Part shown: positions 48,105-55,913 of the stretch, in pieces | Layout of the letters: each line of letters opens with the position of its first letter | Numbering within the stretch: position 1 is the first letter of the stretch | NCBI RefSeq assembly: GCF_014640635.1 | Contig: NZ_BMHI01000004.1 | Span: forward strand, 248,001 to 312,000 | Length of the DNA stretch: 64,000 bases | Direction of reading: 5' to 3' | From: Flexivirga endophytica | Lineage (GTDB): Bacteria; Actinomycetota; Actinomycetes; Actinomycetales; Dermatophilaceae | The notes under the pieces: generated by a model | The model's input: the letters and a program-made list of their open reading frames with translations, nothing else | Databases searched by the model: none | What the model was told of the DNA's origin: nothing | Position numbers and translations under genes: made by a program

Positions 48105-48806
48105 GTGCACGCCACCCTCGATGTGTCGTTGCACGGCAACGCGGTGTTGCACGACCTGACCTTCGATGTGCCGGCGGGTGCGGTGGTGGGACTCATGGGT
48201 CCGTCCGGCTGCGGCAAGACGACCCTGATGCGTTCGATCGTCGGCGTGCAACGTGTGGCGTCAGGCGAACTCACCGTTCTCGGGCAGCGGCCCGGATCGG
48301 CCGCTCTGCAACACGACGTCGGATACGTCACCCAGGCAGTCAGCGTCTACCGAGAGTTGACCGTGTCTCAGAACGCGACGTATTTCGCTGCGCTGCAGGG
48401 ACATTCGCGGGACAGCGCCGACCGGGCAATTGCAGCTGTTGGGCTCGCCGACCTGGCCGGTCGCCGGGTGGACCGGCTCTCCGGCGGGCAGGCGAGCCGG
48501 GCGTCGCTCGCCTGCGCACTCATCGGAGCACCTGCGCTCCTGGTGCTCGACGAGCCGACGGTCGGTCTCGATCCGGTCACCCGCGAGGAGATCTGGAGTC
48601 ACCTGCAGTCGGTGGCTGCGCGAGGTGCCACGTTGCTCGTGTCGAGTCACGTGATGGACGAGGCCGCACGATGCGACAGCGTGCTGTTGTTGCGCGACGG
48701 TCGGTTGCTCGCGCATCTGTCTCCCGCCCAACTGCTCGACCGAACCGCCGCCTCGTCATACGACGAGGCTTTTCTGCGGCTCATCCGCTCCGAGGAGACG
48801 CCGTGA
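48105..48806 (+). CDS. ABC transporter ATP-binding protein, N-terminus possibly frameshifted
   Basis: A 233-residue ATPase from GTG 48105. Walker A is GPSGCGKTTLM, the signature LSGGQASRASLACAL, Walker B LLVLDEPTVGLDP, and the H-loop LLVSSHVMDEA. No ribosome site precedes the GTG. In another frame from GTG 48083 the codons read VTKQPAIRAR, a typical ABC N-terminus that would join HLDVSLHG if one C of the CCC at 48115-48117 were absent. A one-base insertion or a sequencing error is therefore likely. The downstream permease, whose GTG overlaps this stop, also carries a frameshift. Confidence 0.8.
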   Translation: MHATLDVSLHGNAVLHDLTFDVPAGAVVGLMGPSGCGKTTLMRSIVGVQRVASGELTVLGQRPGSAALQHDVGYVTQAVSVYRELTVSQNATYFAALQGHSRDSADRAIAAVGLADLAGRRVDRLSGGQASRASLACALIGAPALLVLDEPTVGLDPVTREEIWSHLQSVAARGATLLVSSHVMDEAARCDSVLLLRDGRLLAHLSPAQLLDRTAASSYDEAFLRLIRSEETP

Positions 48807-49535
48807 GCGCCCGGATCCTCGGCGCGACGATCCGCCGCATCCTGCAGCAGCTGCGTGCCGACCCGCGGACCGTGGCGATGATCATCGCGGTGCCGGCGCT
48901 GCTGCTGACCCTGCTCTACTTCATCTATGGCGGCGGTCCCGTGTTCAACCGAATTGCCCTGACAATGCTCGGGATTCTGCCCATGCTGGTGATATTCCTC
49001 ATCACCTCTGTCGCCATGCTGCGCGAGCGGACCTCCGGCACGTTGGAACGCCTGCTGACCACCCCGCTGCACCGAGCGGATCTGCTCGCCGCATATGGCA
49101 TCGCCTTCAGCCTGGCTGCCACCGCCCAATCGGTTGTGCTGGTGTGCGTGAGCGTGTGGGCCCTCGGTGTGACCACAGCAGGCCCGATCGTGTGGGTGCT
49201 ACTGGTCGCGGCGGTCTCCGCCGCCGTCGGGGTGGCCACCGGACTGTTGGCCAGTGCCTTCGCGCGCACGGAGTTCCAGGCTGTCCAGTTCATGCCGCTG
49301 GTCATCGGTCCGCAGATCTATCTGTGTGGCCTGCTCGTTCCGCACAGCTCGATGCCGCGGTCTGCAGGCCCTCGCCGACATACTGCCCATGACGTATGCC
49401 GTCCGTGCGCTCACCGCCATCGGCGACCAGCCGTCACCGACGGGGGACGTGCTGCGAAACGTCGCAATACTCGCGGCGTTCGCGTCGGCGGCCCTCATCC
49501 TCGGCGCTGTTTCGATGCCGCGCCAAACCCGATGA
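48803..49535 (+). pseudogene. ABC-2 type permease with a frameshift near 49361
   Basis: GTG 48803 overlaps the ATPase stop. The first frame encodes five clear membrane segments (IIAVPALLLTLLYFIYGG, LGILPMLVIFLITSVAML and others), the coupling sequence RERTSGTLERLLTTPLHRADLL, and runs to PQIYLCGLLVPHSSMPR. The family's C-terminal part, LQALADILPMTYAVRALTAI, then continues in the +1 frame to TGA 49535. Removing the T at 49361 restores MPRLQALADILP and gives 243 residues, the usual size. Without repair the original frame would run to 49693 with an unrelated tail. It is either a decayed gene or a sequence error. Confidence 0.78.
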
Positions 49536-49573
49536 CCGCAGAGATACTGGGTGACAGCCGTCTTCAAAGAGCA

Positions 49574-49587
49574 TGGACCAAGGACCT
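49574..49587. promoter_or_regulatory. Distal weak DosR/DevR-like box before the BON gene
   Basis: TGGACCAAGGACCT keeps the GGACC core of both arms but lacks the outer G. It lies 67 bp from the proximal box at 49641. Confidence 0.4.
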
Positions 49588-49640
49588 GCATCCGGTCAGG
49601 AGCGCATGCCGGCTCAGCTGGGTGCGTATGTCGCACTGTC

Positions 49641-49654
49641 GGGACCTTCGGCCC
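49641..49654. promoter_or_regulatory. DosR/DevR-like box before the BON-domain gene
   Basis: GGGACCTTCGGCCC, preceded by TC, centred 42-43 bp before ATG 49690. A -10-like hexamer CAACCT ends 7 nt before the ATG, consistent with transcription starting at or near the start codon. Confidence 0.7.
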
Positions 49655-49689
49655 TCTTCCCGTCTCGGTGCGAGGGGCAACCTGAGTAC

Positions 49690-50370
49690 ATGACACAGAC
49701 ACACACACGAACACAGCAAATCACCGATCACGAGTTGAAGAGCAGCGTCACCGAGGAGTTGTCCTGGGCGTCCAACGTGAATGCCGATAACGTCGGCGTG
49801 TCCGTCAATAGCGGCGCGATCACCCTGTCGGGACAAGTGAACACGTACCCCGAGAAGTCAGCCGCGGTCGCGGCGACACTGCGCGTGGCAGGTGTCACCT
49901 CGGTCGCCGACGAGATTGTGGTGTGGTCCCATCAGGCCGCCCGCGACGACACCGGCATCGCGGCGCACGCCCGACAGGCCCTCGAAAGAAGCAGCTCCGT
50001 GCCTCGCACTGTGCAAGCCATCGTCCACGATCACCAGGTCACGCTGACCGGCACGGTTCCGTGGAACTATCAACGCAACGTCGCCGGCCGGATGATGGAG
50101 AACCTGCCAGGCGTGCACTCGGTGCAGAACGACATCAAAATCGTTCCGCAGCTGCCATTCGCCGCAGACTCGGCGAAGCTGAACATTCGGGCGGCACTGG
50201 TGCGGAACGCGCAGGTCGAGGCCGATCACATCCACGTCCATACCAACGGCACCGAGATCGAGTTGACCGGGACGGTGCAGACCTGGGCGGAGCGCAGCCA
50301 AGCGGGGCACATCGCCTGGAACACTCCTGGGGTGACGAAAGTGCACAACAACCTTCACATCGCCCGTTGA
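49690..50370 (+). CDS. Triple BON-domain protein
   Basis: A 226-residue protein with three BON domains (about residues 12-80, 82-150, 155-226). Each has the pattern of a short helix, a V-x-x-G-x-V-x-L-x-G strand pair (VSVNSGAITLSGQV, AIVHDHQVTLTGTV, VHTNGTEIELTGTV) and a closing helix ending in a GV-x-x-V-x-N/D motif. BON domains bind phospholipid or membranes; here no signal peptide or anchor is present, so the protein would be cytoplasmic or exported by another route. Only a distant GAGGGG precedes the ATG. The DosR-like box implies hypoxia control. Confidence 0.87.
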   Translation: MTQTHTRTQQITDHELKSSVTEELSWASNVNADNVGVSVNSGAITLSGQVNTYPEKSAAVAATLRVAGVTSVADEIVVWSHQAARDDTGIAAHARQALERSSSVPRTVQAIVHDHQVTLTGTVPWNYQRNVAGRMMENLPGVHSVQNDIKIVPQLPFAADSAKLNIRAALVRNAQVEADHIHVHTNGTEIELTGTVQTWAERSQAGHIAWNTPGVTKVHNNLHIAR

Positions 50371-50441
50371 GAAGCCGACGCGCACCGTTGTGTCGTCAAA
50401 CGCAGAGGTCCCTCGAAAAGTACTGAACGGTGGTCGATCTC

Positions 50442-50455
50442 GGGACTTTGGTCCA
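50442..50455. promoter_or_regulatory. DosR/DevR-like box before the DUF1906 gene
   Basis: GGGACTTTGGTCCA in the context CTCGGGACTTTGGTCCATAG, the same 14-mer as the narK2 box. Its centre is 43-44 bp before ATG 50492. Confidence 0.75.
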
Positions 50456-50491
50456 TAGTCGCAGGCGTCGACCACGGCGACCATATGGTTC

Positions 50492-51820
50492 ATGTTCCAC
50501 ATCACGTTCCACCTGGGTCGGCCGCTGGCCTGGATGTTCTCGAGTCTCCTCGCGGCAGTGGCCATCACCTTCGGGTCCGTACCGTCCGCCGCTGCCGTGC
50601 CGGCGACGTCCGTGACCTACCCGACCGGCTCGAGCGCAACCCGGTTCAGCGGCTTGGCGTTCGACACCTGCACCGCGCCCACGACCGCACAGATGATGGC
50701 CTGGCGCGCTTCCTCGTACCGCGGGATAGGCGTCTACATCGGTGGCGCCAACCGCACCTGTGCCCAACCTCAACTGACGGCGACCTGGGTCACCACCGTG
50801 AGCCGACAGGGGTGGGCCATCGTGCCGATCTACATGGGACTTCAGGCACCGTGCACCTATCGTCCCAACGCGCAGAAGATCACCCCGAGTCTTGCTGCGG
50901 CACAAGGCAAGTCGCAGGCTGCCGACGCCATCACCAAGGCACGCGCCCTGGGTATGCGACCGGGGAGCGCCATCTACGGCGACATGGAGCACTACGACGC
51001 GACGAATGCTTCTTGCCGCACGGCGGTGCTGACCTATCTGTCCGCGTGGACCAAGGAACTGCACCGACAGGGATTCGTCTCCGGGGTCTACGCACATCTC
51101 TACTCCGGCGCGCTGCACCTCTCCCAGACCTACAGCTCAACGGTCTATGCACGACCGGATGCGCTGTGGATCGCCCGATGGGATCTCAACCCGTCACTGA
51201 CCGGTTGGTCGGGGATCTCGAACCTGCACTGGTCCAACGGTCAGCGCGGCAAGCAGTACCGCGGTGACCACACGGAGACCTGGGGCGGGGTGAGCCTGAA
51301 CATCGACAGCGACCGTTTCGACGCGCCCGTGGCGACCGTCGGTCTGCCCTTCAAAGTCATCAGCACGGTGCCCCTGAACTATCGCAACGCACCGACCACG
51401 AGCGCCACGGTCCAGGGTTCCTACGCCCCCGGTACGACGCTGCGGGTGGTGTGTCAGACGTACGGAACCACGGTGCACAGCACCGCGGTCTGGGACCGCT
51501 TGAGCAACGGGGCCTACGTCACCGACTACTACCTCAGCACGCCGTCCAAGACGACATACAGCAAGCCGCTGCCGAAGTGCACCTATCCGTACCAGACCAC
51601 TCCGCCGAGTCTGAACCGTCGTGCCGGCCCGGGACCGACCTACGCGCTACGCGGGACGCTGCCGGAAGGTTCGCTGGCCTGGGTCTCCTGCCAGTCGCGC
51701 GGATCGTCGGTCTACACGACTTCGGTCTGGGGCCGCCTCTCGGACGGTTCCTGGGTGAGTGACTACTACGTATCGAGCCCGAGCAGTACGACCTACAGCT
51801 CGCCCATCCGGCGCTGCTGA
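50492..51820 (+). CDS. Secreted DUF1906 (Rv2525c-like) glycoside-hydrolase-like protein with two SH3-type repeats
   Basis: A 442-residue exported protein. The N-terminus has a basic start, the hydrophobic stretch AWMFSSLLAAVAITFGSV and a likely cleavage after PSAAA. The DUF1906 barrel (about residues 48-280) begins GLAFDTCTAPTTAQMMAW and includes GVYIGGANR, IVPIYMG, YGDMEHYDA and ALWIARWDLN. Two C-terminal SH3-like repeats (about 285-365 and 372-442) each end in a W-x-R/D-L-S-x-G-x-x-V-x-D-Y-Y motif. The DUF1906 family is thought to act on cell-wall peptidoglycan or glycans. No ribosome site is seen; the box suggests hypoxia-induced leaderless expression. Confidence 0.85.
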   Translation: MFHITFHLGRPLAWMFSSLLAAVAITFGSVPSAAAVPATSVTYPTGSSATRFSGLAFDTCTAPTTAQMMAWRASSYRGIGVYIGGANRTCAQPQLTATWVTTVSRQGWAIVPIYMGLQAPCTYRPNAQKITPSLAAAQGKSQAADAITKARALGMRPGSAIYGDMEHYDATNASCRTAVLTYLSAWTKELHRQGFVSGVYAHLYSGALHLSQTYSSTVYARPDALWIARWDLNPSLTGWSGISNLHWSNGQRGKQYRGDHTETWGGVSLNIDSDRFDAPVATVGLPFKVISTVPLNYRNAPTTSATVQGSYAPGTTLRVVCQTYGTTVHSTAVWDRLSNGAYVTDYYLSTPSKTTYSKPLPKCTYPYQTTPPSLNRRAGPGPTYALRGTLPEGSLAWVSCQSRGSSVYTTSVWGRLSDGSWVSDYYVSSPSSTTYSSPIRRC

Positions 51821-51822
51821 AC

Positions 51823-51836
51823 GGGACCTTTGGCAC
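51823..51836. promoter_or_regulatory. Orphan partial DosR/DevR-like box
   Basis: GGGACCTTTGGCAC, two bases after the DUF1906 stop. No credible plus-strand gene follows within 1 kb and the next minus-strand gene ends here, so a function is doubtful. The second half-site is degenerate. Confidence 0.3.
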
Positions 51837-51925
51837 CGGCGCCCGTGCGATCGGGCTCATGGTCTGCCGCTACGTTCCCGCGCTGGCAGACGTGATGAGT
51901 GCCCACCGACGGCGGGGCACTCCGC

Positions 51926-52375
51926 CTAACACTCGGCGATTTCGGTGTGCCGGTCGCCGTCGGCCGGCGTCGGCAGCACGACCACCGGACAAGCTGCCAT
52001 CCGCGAGCAGTACTCGCTCGTCGAGCCGAGCGCCGCATGCCGGATCGAGCCGACCCCGTGACTGCCGATGACGAGCAGGCTCGCCCGCTGGGAGCGAGCC
52101 ACCAGAACCTCCTCGGGGACGCCCGTCTCGATCTCCTCCGAGATCGGTGGCCCGTCGGACACATCGCTGCAGGCTTCCTTGACCACTTGGGCGCGGAGAT
52201 CTTCCGCGGCCTGACCAGTGGCGGCACCGTACGAGCCGGCGTGCCACACCGTGACGGCCTCGATGGCGCAGCCGCGTAGAGACGCCTCGCCGATGGCCCA
52301 GCGCATCGCCCTCAGCGACCCCGTTGACCCATCGACGCCTACGACGATGACGCGGTTGTCGTGCTCGATCGACAT
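51926..52375 (-). CDS. Single-domain universal stress protein, copy 4
   Basis: A 149-residue Usp. ATG 52375 is preferred: GGAGGG lies 6 nt upstream, whereas the earlier ATG at 52381 is too close to it. It begins RVIVVGVDGSTGSLRAMRWA, and the ATP motif is GSHGVGSIRHAALGS, intact. This is the only one-domain Usp of the island. It lies 20 nt downstream of the SHOCT gene on the same strand and probably shares its promoter. Confidence 0.9.
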   Translation of the reverse strand: MSIEHDNRVIVVGVDGSTGSLRAMRWAIGEASLRGCAIEAVTVWHAGSYGAATGQAAEDLRAQVVKEACSDVSDGPPISEEIETGVPEEVLVARSQRASLLVIGSHGVGSIRHAALGSTSEYCSRMAACPVVVLPTPADGDRHTEIAEC

Positions 52376-52395
52376 GTTCATCCCTCCATCATGCT

Positions 52396-52626
52396 TCAGC
52401 GCCGCAGCACGGACTGTTCTCTGAGGAACTCGTCCACGTCGATCTCTCCGCGGGCGAGGCGCAGTCGCAGCGCACGCTCTGCCTCGGACAGAGGTTCCTG
52501 CGATCGATCCCGATAGCTCGCCCGGATCAGCACGATCGTGCAGGCGAGGAGCGCCACACCGACCACGAACCCGCAGACCGTCATCCAGGCGTCGGCGTTG
52601 TCGACCCCATCTGACCAACCCATCAT
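52396..52626 (-). CDS. Small membrane protein with SHOCT domain
   Basis: A 76-residue protein from ATG 52626, which has AGGAGG 5 nt upstream. It has one membrane helix (WMTVCGFVVGVALLACTIVLI, about residues 15-35) and a C-terminal SHOCT motif (LRLRLARGEIDVDEFLREQ). SHOCT domains are oligomerisation or tethering modules. It is the first gene of a pair with the single-domain Usp, and a DosR-like box sits 59 nt upstream. Confidence 0.8.
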   Translation of the reverse strand: MMGWSDGVDNADAWMTVCGFVVGVALLACTIVLIRASYRDRSQEPLSEAERALRLRLARGEIDVDEFLREQSVLRR

Positions 52627-52685
52627 CACGAACCTCCTACTGAACGATTTGCGACCAGCCTGACTCTCGGACACCGAACGTCACA

Positions 52686-52699
52686 GGGTCGAAGGTCCT
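52686..52699. promoter_or_regulatory. DosR/DevR-like box for the SHOCT-Usp unit
   Basis: GGGTCGAAGGTCCT, minus strand AGGACCTTCGACCC. One arm retains GGTCC; the other is GGGTC. It lies 59 nt before the start at 52626. The rest of 52627-52859 shows no gene. Confidence 0.5.
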
Positions 52700-52859
52700 T
52701 GGGCAGTGCGTCGATTCCGCAGCGATGCCTACTGATTCGGCCGGTGTCACCGGCTCTACATGGCGTCGCGAAAGACTGCACATGTCCATAGCCGGTGCTG
52801 AGGCGGTTGAGAAGTTCGCCCCGCAGGATTGAAGGCGTAGCTCTGGAAAGGATTTCGTC

Positions 52860-53129
52860 ATGATCGCCGCAGTTCGTAATGCACGCCGCCTCAGCCGCGC
52901 TGCGCTGGGCCTGGGTGCCGTCGCCACGCTCGCGCTCACCGCACATCTCGCGGTCGACGCACCGACCAACTCGGCATCGACCAGTCCCTCGACGGCCAAG
53001 TCGGCGCCGGCCACGACACCGACCACATCAGGGCCGTCGTCCTCCTCATCCAGCACCTTCAGCACCGTGCCTTCGGTGAGCGCGCCGTCGTCGACGCAGC
53101 CGACGCACGCTCAGTCGCACTCGTCATGA
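52860..53129 (+). CDS. Short exported Ser/Thr-rich protein, possibly a flavin-carrier protein lacking its FMN-binding domain
   Basis: An 89-residue protein. GGAAAGGA precedes ATG 52860. A basic start and a hydrophobic helix (LGAVATLALTAHLAV, about residues 18-32) are followed by a 55-residue Ser/Thr/Pro linker. In related actinobacterial operons the first gene encodes this same anchor and linker followed by an FMN-binding domain that ApbE flavinylates. Here the frame stops at 53129, overlapping apbE by 4 nt, with no such domain. No D-x-x-T-G-A-T-type flavinylation motif is visible. It may be a remnant or a new type of substrate. Confidence 0.6.
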   Translation: MIAAVRNARRLSRAALGLGAVATLALTAHLAVDAPTNSASTSPSTAKSAPATTPTTSGPSSSSSSTFSTVPSVSAPSSTQPTHAQSHSS

Positions 53130-54070
53130 CCGGATCGTTCGAGTTCCGAGCGCTCGGTGTCGACTGCCGCATCGTGGGGGCCGACGAGAGCGCCCTGCCG
53201 GACGCAGGTGACCTCGCTGTCACCTGGTTGCTCGACCTCGACGCCACGGCCTCACGGTTTCGCGCCGACTCCGAGGTGGCGCGACTGGCAGCGATGTCGT
53301 CCCCGCACAGGACCATCACGGCGCCCGCCACGCCACTCCTGCGGTCGCTGATCCAGGACGCATTGTGGGCGGCGGATGTGACCGGTGGGCTGGTCGACCC
53401 GACGCTCGGCCGGGCGATGGAGGCCAACGGGTATGACGCCGATCTCGACGACATACTCTCTCGACAGGTTGACGAAAGTGTCTCTGCGGGCAAGAAATTC
53501 ACGACGACTCCGAGTACGCTGCGGGACCTGAGCCTCGACCCGGCGGCGGGCACCGTCACCTTCGCGACCGGCACGTTGATCGATCTGGGTGCGACGGGCA
53601 AGGCCACGGCGGCCGACCGGCTGGCCGCCGACCTCGCCGCTGAGCAAGCCGGTGGTTTCCTGGTCGACCTGGGCGGCGACGTTGCCGTGGCGGGCGAGCC
53701 ACCCACCGGCGGCTGGGTGATCGCCACCGACGATGCGCCGGCCGAGAACGCCCGCATCACGGTCACCAGTCACGGGGTGGCTACCTCCGGCATCGATCGA
53801 CGCCGCTGGCAGGTGGGTGGGGCCACCCGGCACCATCTGCTCGACCCGACGACCGGTCGACCGGTGGCACGTACCTGGTGGCGGGTGACCTGTGTCGCCG
53901 CATCCGCCCTCGAGGCGAACACGGCAACGACGGCCGCCATCGTGCTCGGTGACGCCGCAGTCGCCTGGCTGACCACCCGGGGCATCCCGGCCCGGCTGGT
54001 GTCCGAGCAAGGGGAAGTGCACTTCACACCCGGCTGGCCACGGGTGTTCCTGGGGGAGCGAGCGTCATGA
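53126..54070 (+). CDS. apbE: FAD:protein FMN transferase (ApbE)
   Basis: A 314-residue ApbE-family flavin transferase. Conserved features are DATASRFRADSEVARL near residue 40, GGLVDPTLG, LIDLGATGKATAADR (K-x-x-A-D), FLVDLGGDVAVAGEPP, VATSGIDRRRW, and HHLLDPTTGRP, with the closing ATSGI/HLLDP sites for Mg and FAD. It transfers FMN from FAD to a Thr/Ser of a carrier protein, usually outside the membrane. No lipobox is seen, so it may act in the cytoplasm or need export. It overlaps both neighbours by 4 nt. Confidence 0.9.
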   Translation: MTGSFEFRALGVDCRIVGADESALPDAGDLAVTWLLDLDATASRFRADSEVARLAAMSSPHRTITAPATPLLRSLIQDALWAADVTGGLVDPTLGRAMEANGYDADLDDILSRQVDESVSAGKKFTTTPSTLRDLSLDPAAGTVTFATGTLIDLGATGKATAADRLAADLAAEQAGGFLVDLGGDVAVAGEPPTGGWVIATDDAPAENARITVTSHGVATSGIDRRRWQVGGATRHHLLDPTTGRPVARTWWRVTCVAASALEANTATTAAIVLGDAAVAWLTTRGIPARLVSEQGEVHFTPGWPRVFLGERAS

Positions 54071-54627
54071 CGTTCCTGTGGTACGTCTCCCGGGCGACGG
54101 GCGTGATCAGCATCGTGCTGATGACGACCGTGATGGTGCTGGGCATGTTCCTCTCCGGCGCCCGGCGCAGTGTGGGCAGCCGGACGACGATCGTGCAGTC
54201 CGTGCACCGCAGTCTGGCGCTCGGCATGCTGGTGTTCCTCGTGCTGCACATCGCGACCGCGATCATCGACACCTACGTGCACATCAATGTCGTCGCGGCG
54301 GTGCTGCCGTTCGCCTCGTCATACCGTCGTTTCGCCGTCGGCCTCGGTGCGCTCGGCGCCGACATCGTGGCCGCCGTCGTCGTGACGTCGTTGCTGCGGC
54401 GCCGGATCAGTGAACGCGTCTGGCGTCTGGTCCACCGGTCCAGCTTCGTGATGTGGCCGCTGACGCTGTGGCACGGCATCTCGATGAGCACCGGCAACGA
54501 GCCACTGCTCCGTTTCACCACGATCGGCTGCGGCGTCATCGGCACGGCAGCCGTGCTGTGGCGGCTGGCCGGCACCCACCACGACAGCGCCCGTCGGCGC
54601 GAAGTCCTACGGCAGGAGTGGACATGA
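54067..54627 (+). CDS. Ferric reductase-like transmembrane protein
   Basis: A 186-residue membrane protein with about five or six helices. His residues in SVHRSLALGMLVFLVLHIA and VHRSSFVMWPLTLWHGI are placed as the heme b ligands of the FRD/MsrQ-like family. There is no attached flavin or NAD domain, so it would only carry electrons across the membrane between the NuoF-like dehydrogenase and an external carrier. Both ends overlap neighbours (ATGA), a tight operon. Confidence 0.86.
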   Translation: MTFLWYVSRATGVISIVLMTTVMVLGMFLSGARRSVGSRTTIVQSVHRSLALGMLVFLVLHIATAIIDTYVHINVVAAVLPFASSYRRFAVGLGALGADIVAAVVVTSLLRRRISERVWRLVHRSSFVMWPLTLWHGISMSTGNEPLLRFTTIGCGVIGTAAVLWRLAGTHHDSARRREVLRQEWT

Positions 54628-55706
54628 GCCTGACAGACCTACTCGACGAGGCCGGACTGACCGGTCGGGGCGGCGCGATGTTCCCAACCAGCGTCAAGCT
54701 GCGGGCCGCCTTCGACAACCGTGCCGAGCTCATCGTCAACGCCTGCGACGGCGAGGTCGGGACGCACAAGGACGCGCTGGTGGTCGCCGAGCACCTGCGC
54801 GAGCTGGAGCACGGAGCCGGCCTGGTCGCGCGGAAGGTGCACTGGGCGGCCCACCGTGGCAGCGACACCGAGGACCGTCTCCTGGAGGCCGGGCTGCGCG
54901 TCCTTTCGGTGCCGGCACGGTATGTCGCCTCGGAGGAGTCCGCACTGGTCAGCCTGCTGCACGGAGGGCTGGCCCGTCCCGTGATGCGACACGAGCCGAT
55001 CGCCCGCGGCGGGAGGGACTCGCAGGGGCACCGCCTGCGTCCGACGCTGGTCCTGAACGCCGAGACCGTATGGCGGATCAGCCAGATCGCGCAGTACGGA
55101 CCGGGCCGGTTCCGTGGTTTCGGCACGCCGGACGAGCCGGGTCCCCGGTTGGTCACCATCGGCGGCAGCGTTGAGCGGCCGGGTGTCTATGACACAGCAG
55201 CCGGTGTGCCCATGCGTGAATTGCTCACCGCCGCAGGTGCTTTCGAGGTCGGCGCGGTCGGGATCGGCGGACTCAGCGGCGGCTGGCTCTCGGCGGGCGA
55301 TGCGTGGTCCGTGGCCTGGTCGAACGCGGCGCTGGCACCACACGGGCTGCGCACGGGCACCGGGGCGATCCATGTCCTCGAGCGCTCGGCGTGTCCGCTG
55401 CAGTACGTCACGCGGTTGGCGCGATTTGCTGCGGGGGAGTCCGCAGGGCAGTGCGGACCGTGCATGTTCGGCGTGCCCGCGGTCGCCACACAGGTTGCGC
55501 AACTCGCCGACGGTGCGCTGGCGTATGACGAGTTCGCGCTGTTGCAGCAGCGACTTCGCCTGCTGCCGGGCCGCGGTGCCTGCCGATACCCGGACGGCAT
55601 TGCCGGCTTCATCTCGTCCGCGCTGCGGACCTTCCGGGCCGATGTCGAAGCTCACCTCGCGGGTGCGTGCGTCGCGATGAAGGAGCGGGCCGGTGCGGCG
55701 CGCTAG
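54624..55706 (+). CDS. NuoF-like NADH-binding flavoprotein with iron-sulfur and SLBB-type regions
   Basis: A 360-residue protein from ATG 54624. The FMN/NADH Rossmann region starts LTGRGGAMFPTSVKL; a SLBB-like stretch LVTIGGSVERPGVYD follows. The cluster-binding part has ESAGQCGPC and GACRYPDG, giving Cys277, Cys280 and Cys320; the first Cys of NuoF (ESCGxCxPC) is Ala274, as in actinobacterial relatives I know. It probably oxidises NADH or a ferredoxin and feeds electrons to the membrane protein upstream. It overlaps the ferredoxin gene by 14 nt. Confidence 0.85.
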   Translation: MSLTDLLDEAGLTGRGGAMFPTSVKLRAAFDNRAELIVNACDGEVGTHKDALVVAEHLRELEHGAGLVARKVHWAAHRGSDTEDRLLEAGLRVLSVPARYVASEESALVSLLHGGLARPVMRHEPIARGGRDSQGHRLRPTLVLNAETVWRISQIAQYGPGRFRGFGTPDEPGPRLVTIGGSVERPGVYDTAAGVPMRELLTAAGAFEVGAVGIGGLSGGWLSAGDAWSVAWSNAALAPHGLRTGTGAIHVLERSACPLQYVTRLARFAAGESAGQCGPCMFGVPAVATQVAQLADGALAYDEFALLQQRLRLLPGRGACRYPDGIAGFISSALRTFRADVEAHLAGACVAMKERAGAAR

Positions 55707-55911
55707 GCGGGAGGCGGAGGTCGCCGAGGTCATCGTCGACCGGGTCGCCTGCACCGCGCACGGTGTCTGCGCCGTCATGTCGGACGGTGCTGTCGAGCTC
55801 GATGAGTTCGGCTACCCGATCCAGTCCCGGCTGACCCTGCCCCCCGAGGAAGCACGTGTGTTGGTGGAGGCGTGCCCTGCCCGCGCTCTGCTGTTCAGGC
55901 GCCCCACCTGA
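55693..55911 (+). CDS. Ferredoxin of the CxxHxxC...CP type
   Basis: A 72-residue ferredoxin with GTG start inside the end of the NuoF-like gene. Ligand residues are Cys20, His23, Cys26 (CTAHGVC) and Cys61 (ACPARAL). The CxxHxxC(n)CP pattern is known from actinobacterial P450-partner ferredoxins with atypical 3Fe-4S or 4Fe-4S clusters. It is likely the soluble electron donor or acceptor of this operon, which it closes. Confidence 0.87.
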   Translation: MRRARREAEVAEVIVDRVACTAHGVCAVMSDGAVELDEFGYPIQSRLTLPPEEARVLVEACPARALLFRRPT

Positions 55912-55913
55912 CG

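Noticed and set aside
47441-48802. Long frame across narK2 end, PNPOx and ABC ATPase leading into the permease
   Set aside because: It is an open shadow frame over three genes; the permease has its own overlapping GTG at 48803.
54453-54623. Longer N-terminus for the NuoF-like protein
   Set aside because: The extension overlaps the ferric-reductase-like gene in another frame and is not like the family; ATG 54624 overlaps the previous stop as ATGA.
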